From Roseburia sp. (lineage in GTDB: Bacteria; Bacillota; Clostridia; Lachnospirales; Lachnospiraceae), in contig JALEKJ010000032.1 of assembly GCA_022771695.1 (NCBI GenBank), positions 1 through 32,404 of the forward strand: a DNA stretch of 32,404 nt, written 5' to 3'. Shown here piece after piece: positions 31,669-32,404 of this stretch. Under the pieces are notes generated by a model, which saw only the letters and a list, made by a program, of their open reading frames with translations, did not search any database and was not told where the DNA came from. A program made the position numbers and the translations under genes. Numbering within the stretch: the first letter of the stretch is position 1; every line of letters starts with the position of its first letter.

Positions 31669-32404
31669 TTATTCCTTATTATCAATAATCGTCTGAAGTC
31701 CCTGTACCTCTGCCATTACGTTATCCAGCAGTCCACTGATACTCTCTGTTCCCTGAATCGTCTGTTCACTCAGCTCCTGCGTGTTTTCCGTATTCGCTAA
31801 CAACTCCTCACTAAATGCACTGAGCCGCTCTACATGCTGATTTATTTCGTTGTTGCTGGTAGTTACCTTTTCCATATATGCATATTCCCGATCAATTTTC
31901 TCACTTATCTGATCGATTTCAATCTTTATTTTATCAAAAGACACCTTCGTCTGTTCCACAAGTTCCATTTGATTTTCATTGGTAGAAAGCAGGCTGTCAA
32001 CGCTGCTTCCTGCCTTGTCTGCCTGTTCTTTGAGTGCCCCACAATGTTGGAAATATTTTCAGTCGCCTTTTGTGTCTCCTCTGCAAGCTTTTTGATTTGG
32101 TCTGCAACTACCGCAAATCCTGCGCCTGCTTCACCTGCACGTGCAGCCTCAATACTTGCATTTAGCGCCAGCATTGCCGTCTGCTTTGTGATTCCATCAA
32201 TCATGCCAAGGATTTCCTTCGCCTCCAATGTTTTCTCCGCCAACTCAGCCATGGTCCGGTTTACTTCTCTTCCCACTTCTTTGCTGTTTTCTGATGCAGA
32301 CTCCAGTTCCACCATGTTCCCGTTACCTTCATTCGTAATTCTGATGGTTTCCCCGAACTGATTTTTAATTTGTATAATAAGCTCCCTGGCTTCATTGGTC
32401 AGCC
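31669..32404 (-). pseudogene. Methyl-accepting chemotaxis protein, C-terminal part, with a one-base frameshift
   Basis: The frame enters from beyond the window and continues to about 32040. It encodes the highly conserved MCP hairpin tip region, including [20 protein letters not shown] and [17 protein letters not shown]. At GTG-GGG-CAC (CCCC at 32037-32040 on plus) the frame breaks: the visible frame gives HSKNRQTRQ and stops near 31926, while shifting by one base restores [16 protein letters not shown] and then the downstream frame that ends at 31669 with normal MCP-type coiled coil ([18 protein letters not shown]). Adding one G to the run would give V-G-A-L-K, the expected MCP sequence. It is either a true frameshift mutation, phase-variable, or an assembly error. 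The N-terminal sensor lies outside the window. Confidence 0.85.

Overview
The window looks like chromosomal DNA of a spore-forming anaerobe of the Clostridia, most likely a Lachnospiraceae member. Support for this: CotF-type coat proteins, an [FeFe]-hydrogenase-like protein, strong AGGAGG-type ribosome binding sites, A/T-rich sigma-A promoters, KtrAB potassium uptake, a c-di-GMP phosphodiesterase and a chemoreceptor. Genus cannot be fixed from the sequence. Almost all genes lie on the minus strand; only a sensor kinase/response regulator pair (23322-25525) is on the plus strand. I see no rRNA, tRNA, CRISPR array, insertion sequence or prophage.

Layout, low to high coordinate. (a) 1-2340: a TetR-controlled operon (regulator, short-chain dehydrogenase, HHxxxDG condensation/acyltransferase-like protein cut by the window edge) with a clear promoter and a 13-bp-arm operator. 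(b) 2368-6359: hypB, a 904-aa iron-sulfur flavoprotein, and hypA, behind a promoter carrying a NikR-like site. (c) 6463-7001: a two-gene CotF-like coat protein operon. (d) 7064-10352: a degenerate REC-pseudokinase-REC protein next to an intact hybrid histidine kinase. (e) 10381-12585: a NOL1/NOP2/Sun rRNA methyltransferase followed by a YhhN membrane protein. (f) 12590-13696: an [FeFe]-hydrogenase catalytic domain with no ferredoxin domains.

(g) 13757-23225 is the most interesting part. It is a tightly packed eight-gene operon ending in a perfect GC-rich terminator: LRR_5 protein, VWA/metallopeptidase-like protein, MoxR AAA+ ATPase, ABC-class ATPase (PF09818 type), a TetM/EF-G-like translational GTPase fused to a YacP/Rae1-type endonuclease domain, an 82-aa soluble protein, a two-TM protein and a previously unlisted 47-aa membrane protein. 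The fusion suggests a GTPase that could take an mRNA-cleaving nuclease to the ribosomal A site. The co-operonic ATPases suggest a larger, undescribed ribosome- or stress-related system.

(h) 23250-27663: a KdpD-like kinase without the KdpD N-terminal domain and an OmpR/KdpE-type regulator converge on ktrA, ktrB and a 41-aa single-TM protein whose stop overlaps the ktrB start; together they look like a potassium homeostasis module. (i) 27795-31526: an M14 zinc peptidase with a peptidoglycan-binding domain and a seven-TM GAF/degenerate-GGDEF/HD-GYP protein. (j) 31595-32404: the C-terminal part of a methyl-accepting chemotaxis protein with a one-base frameshift in a homopolymer.
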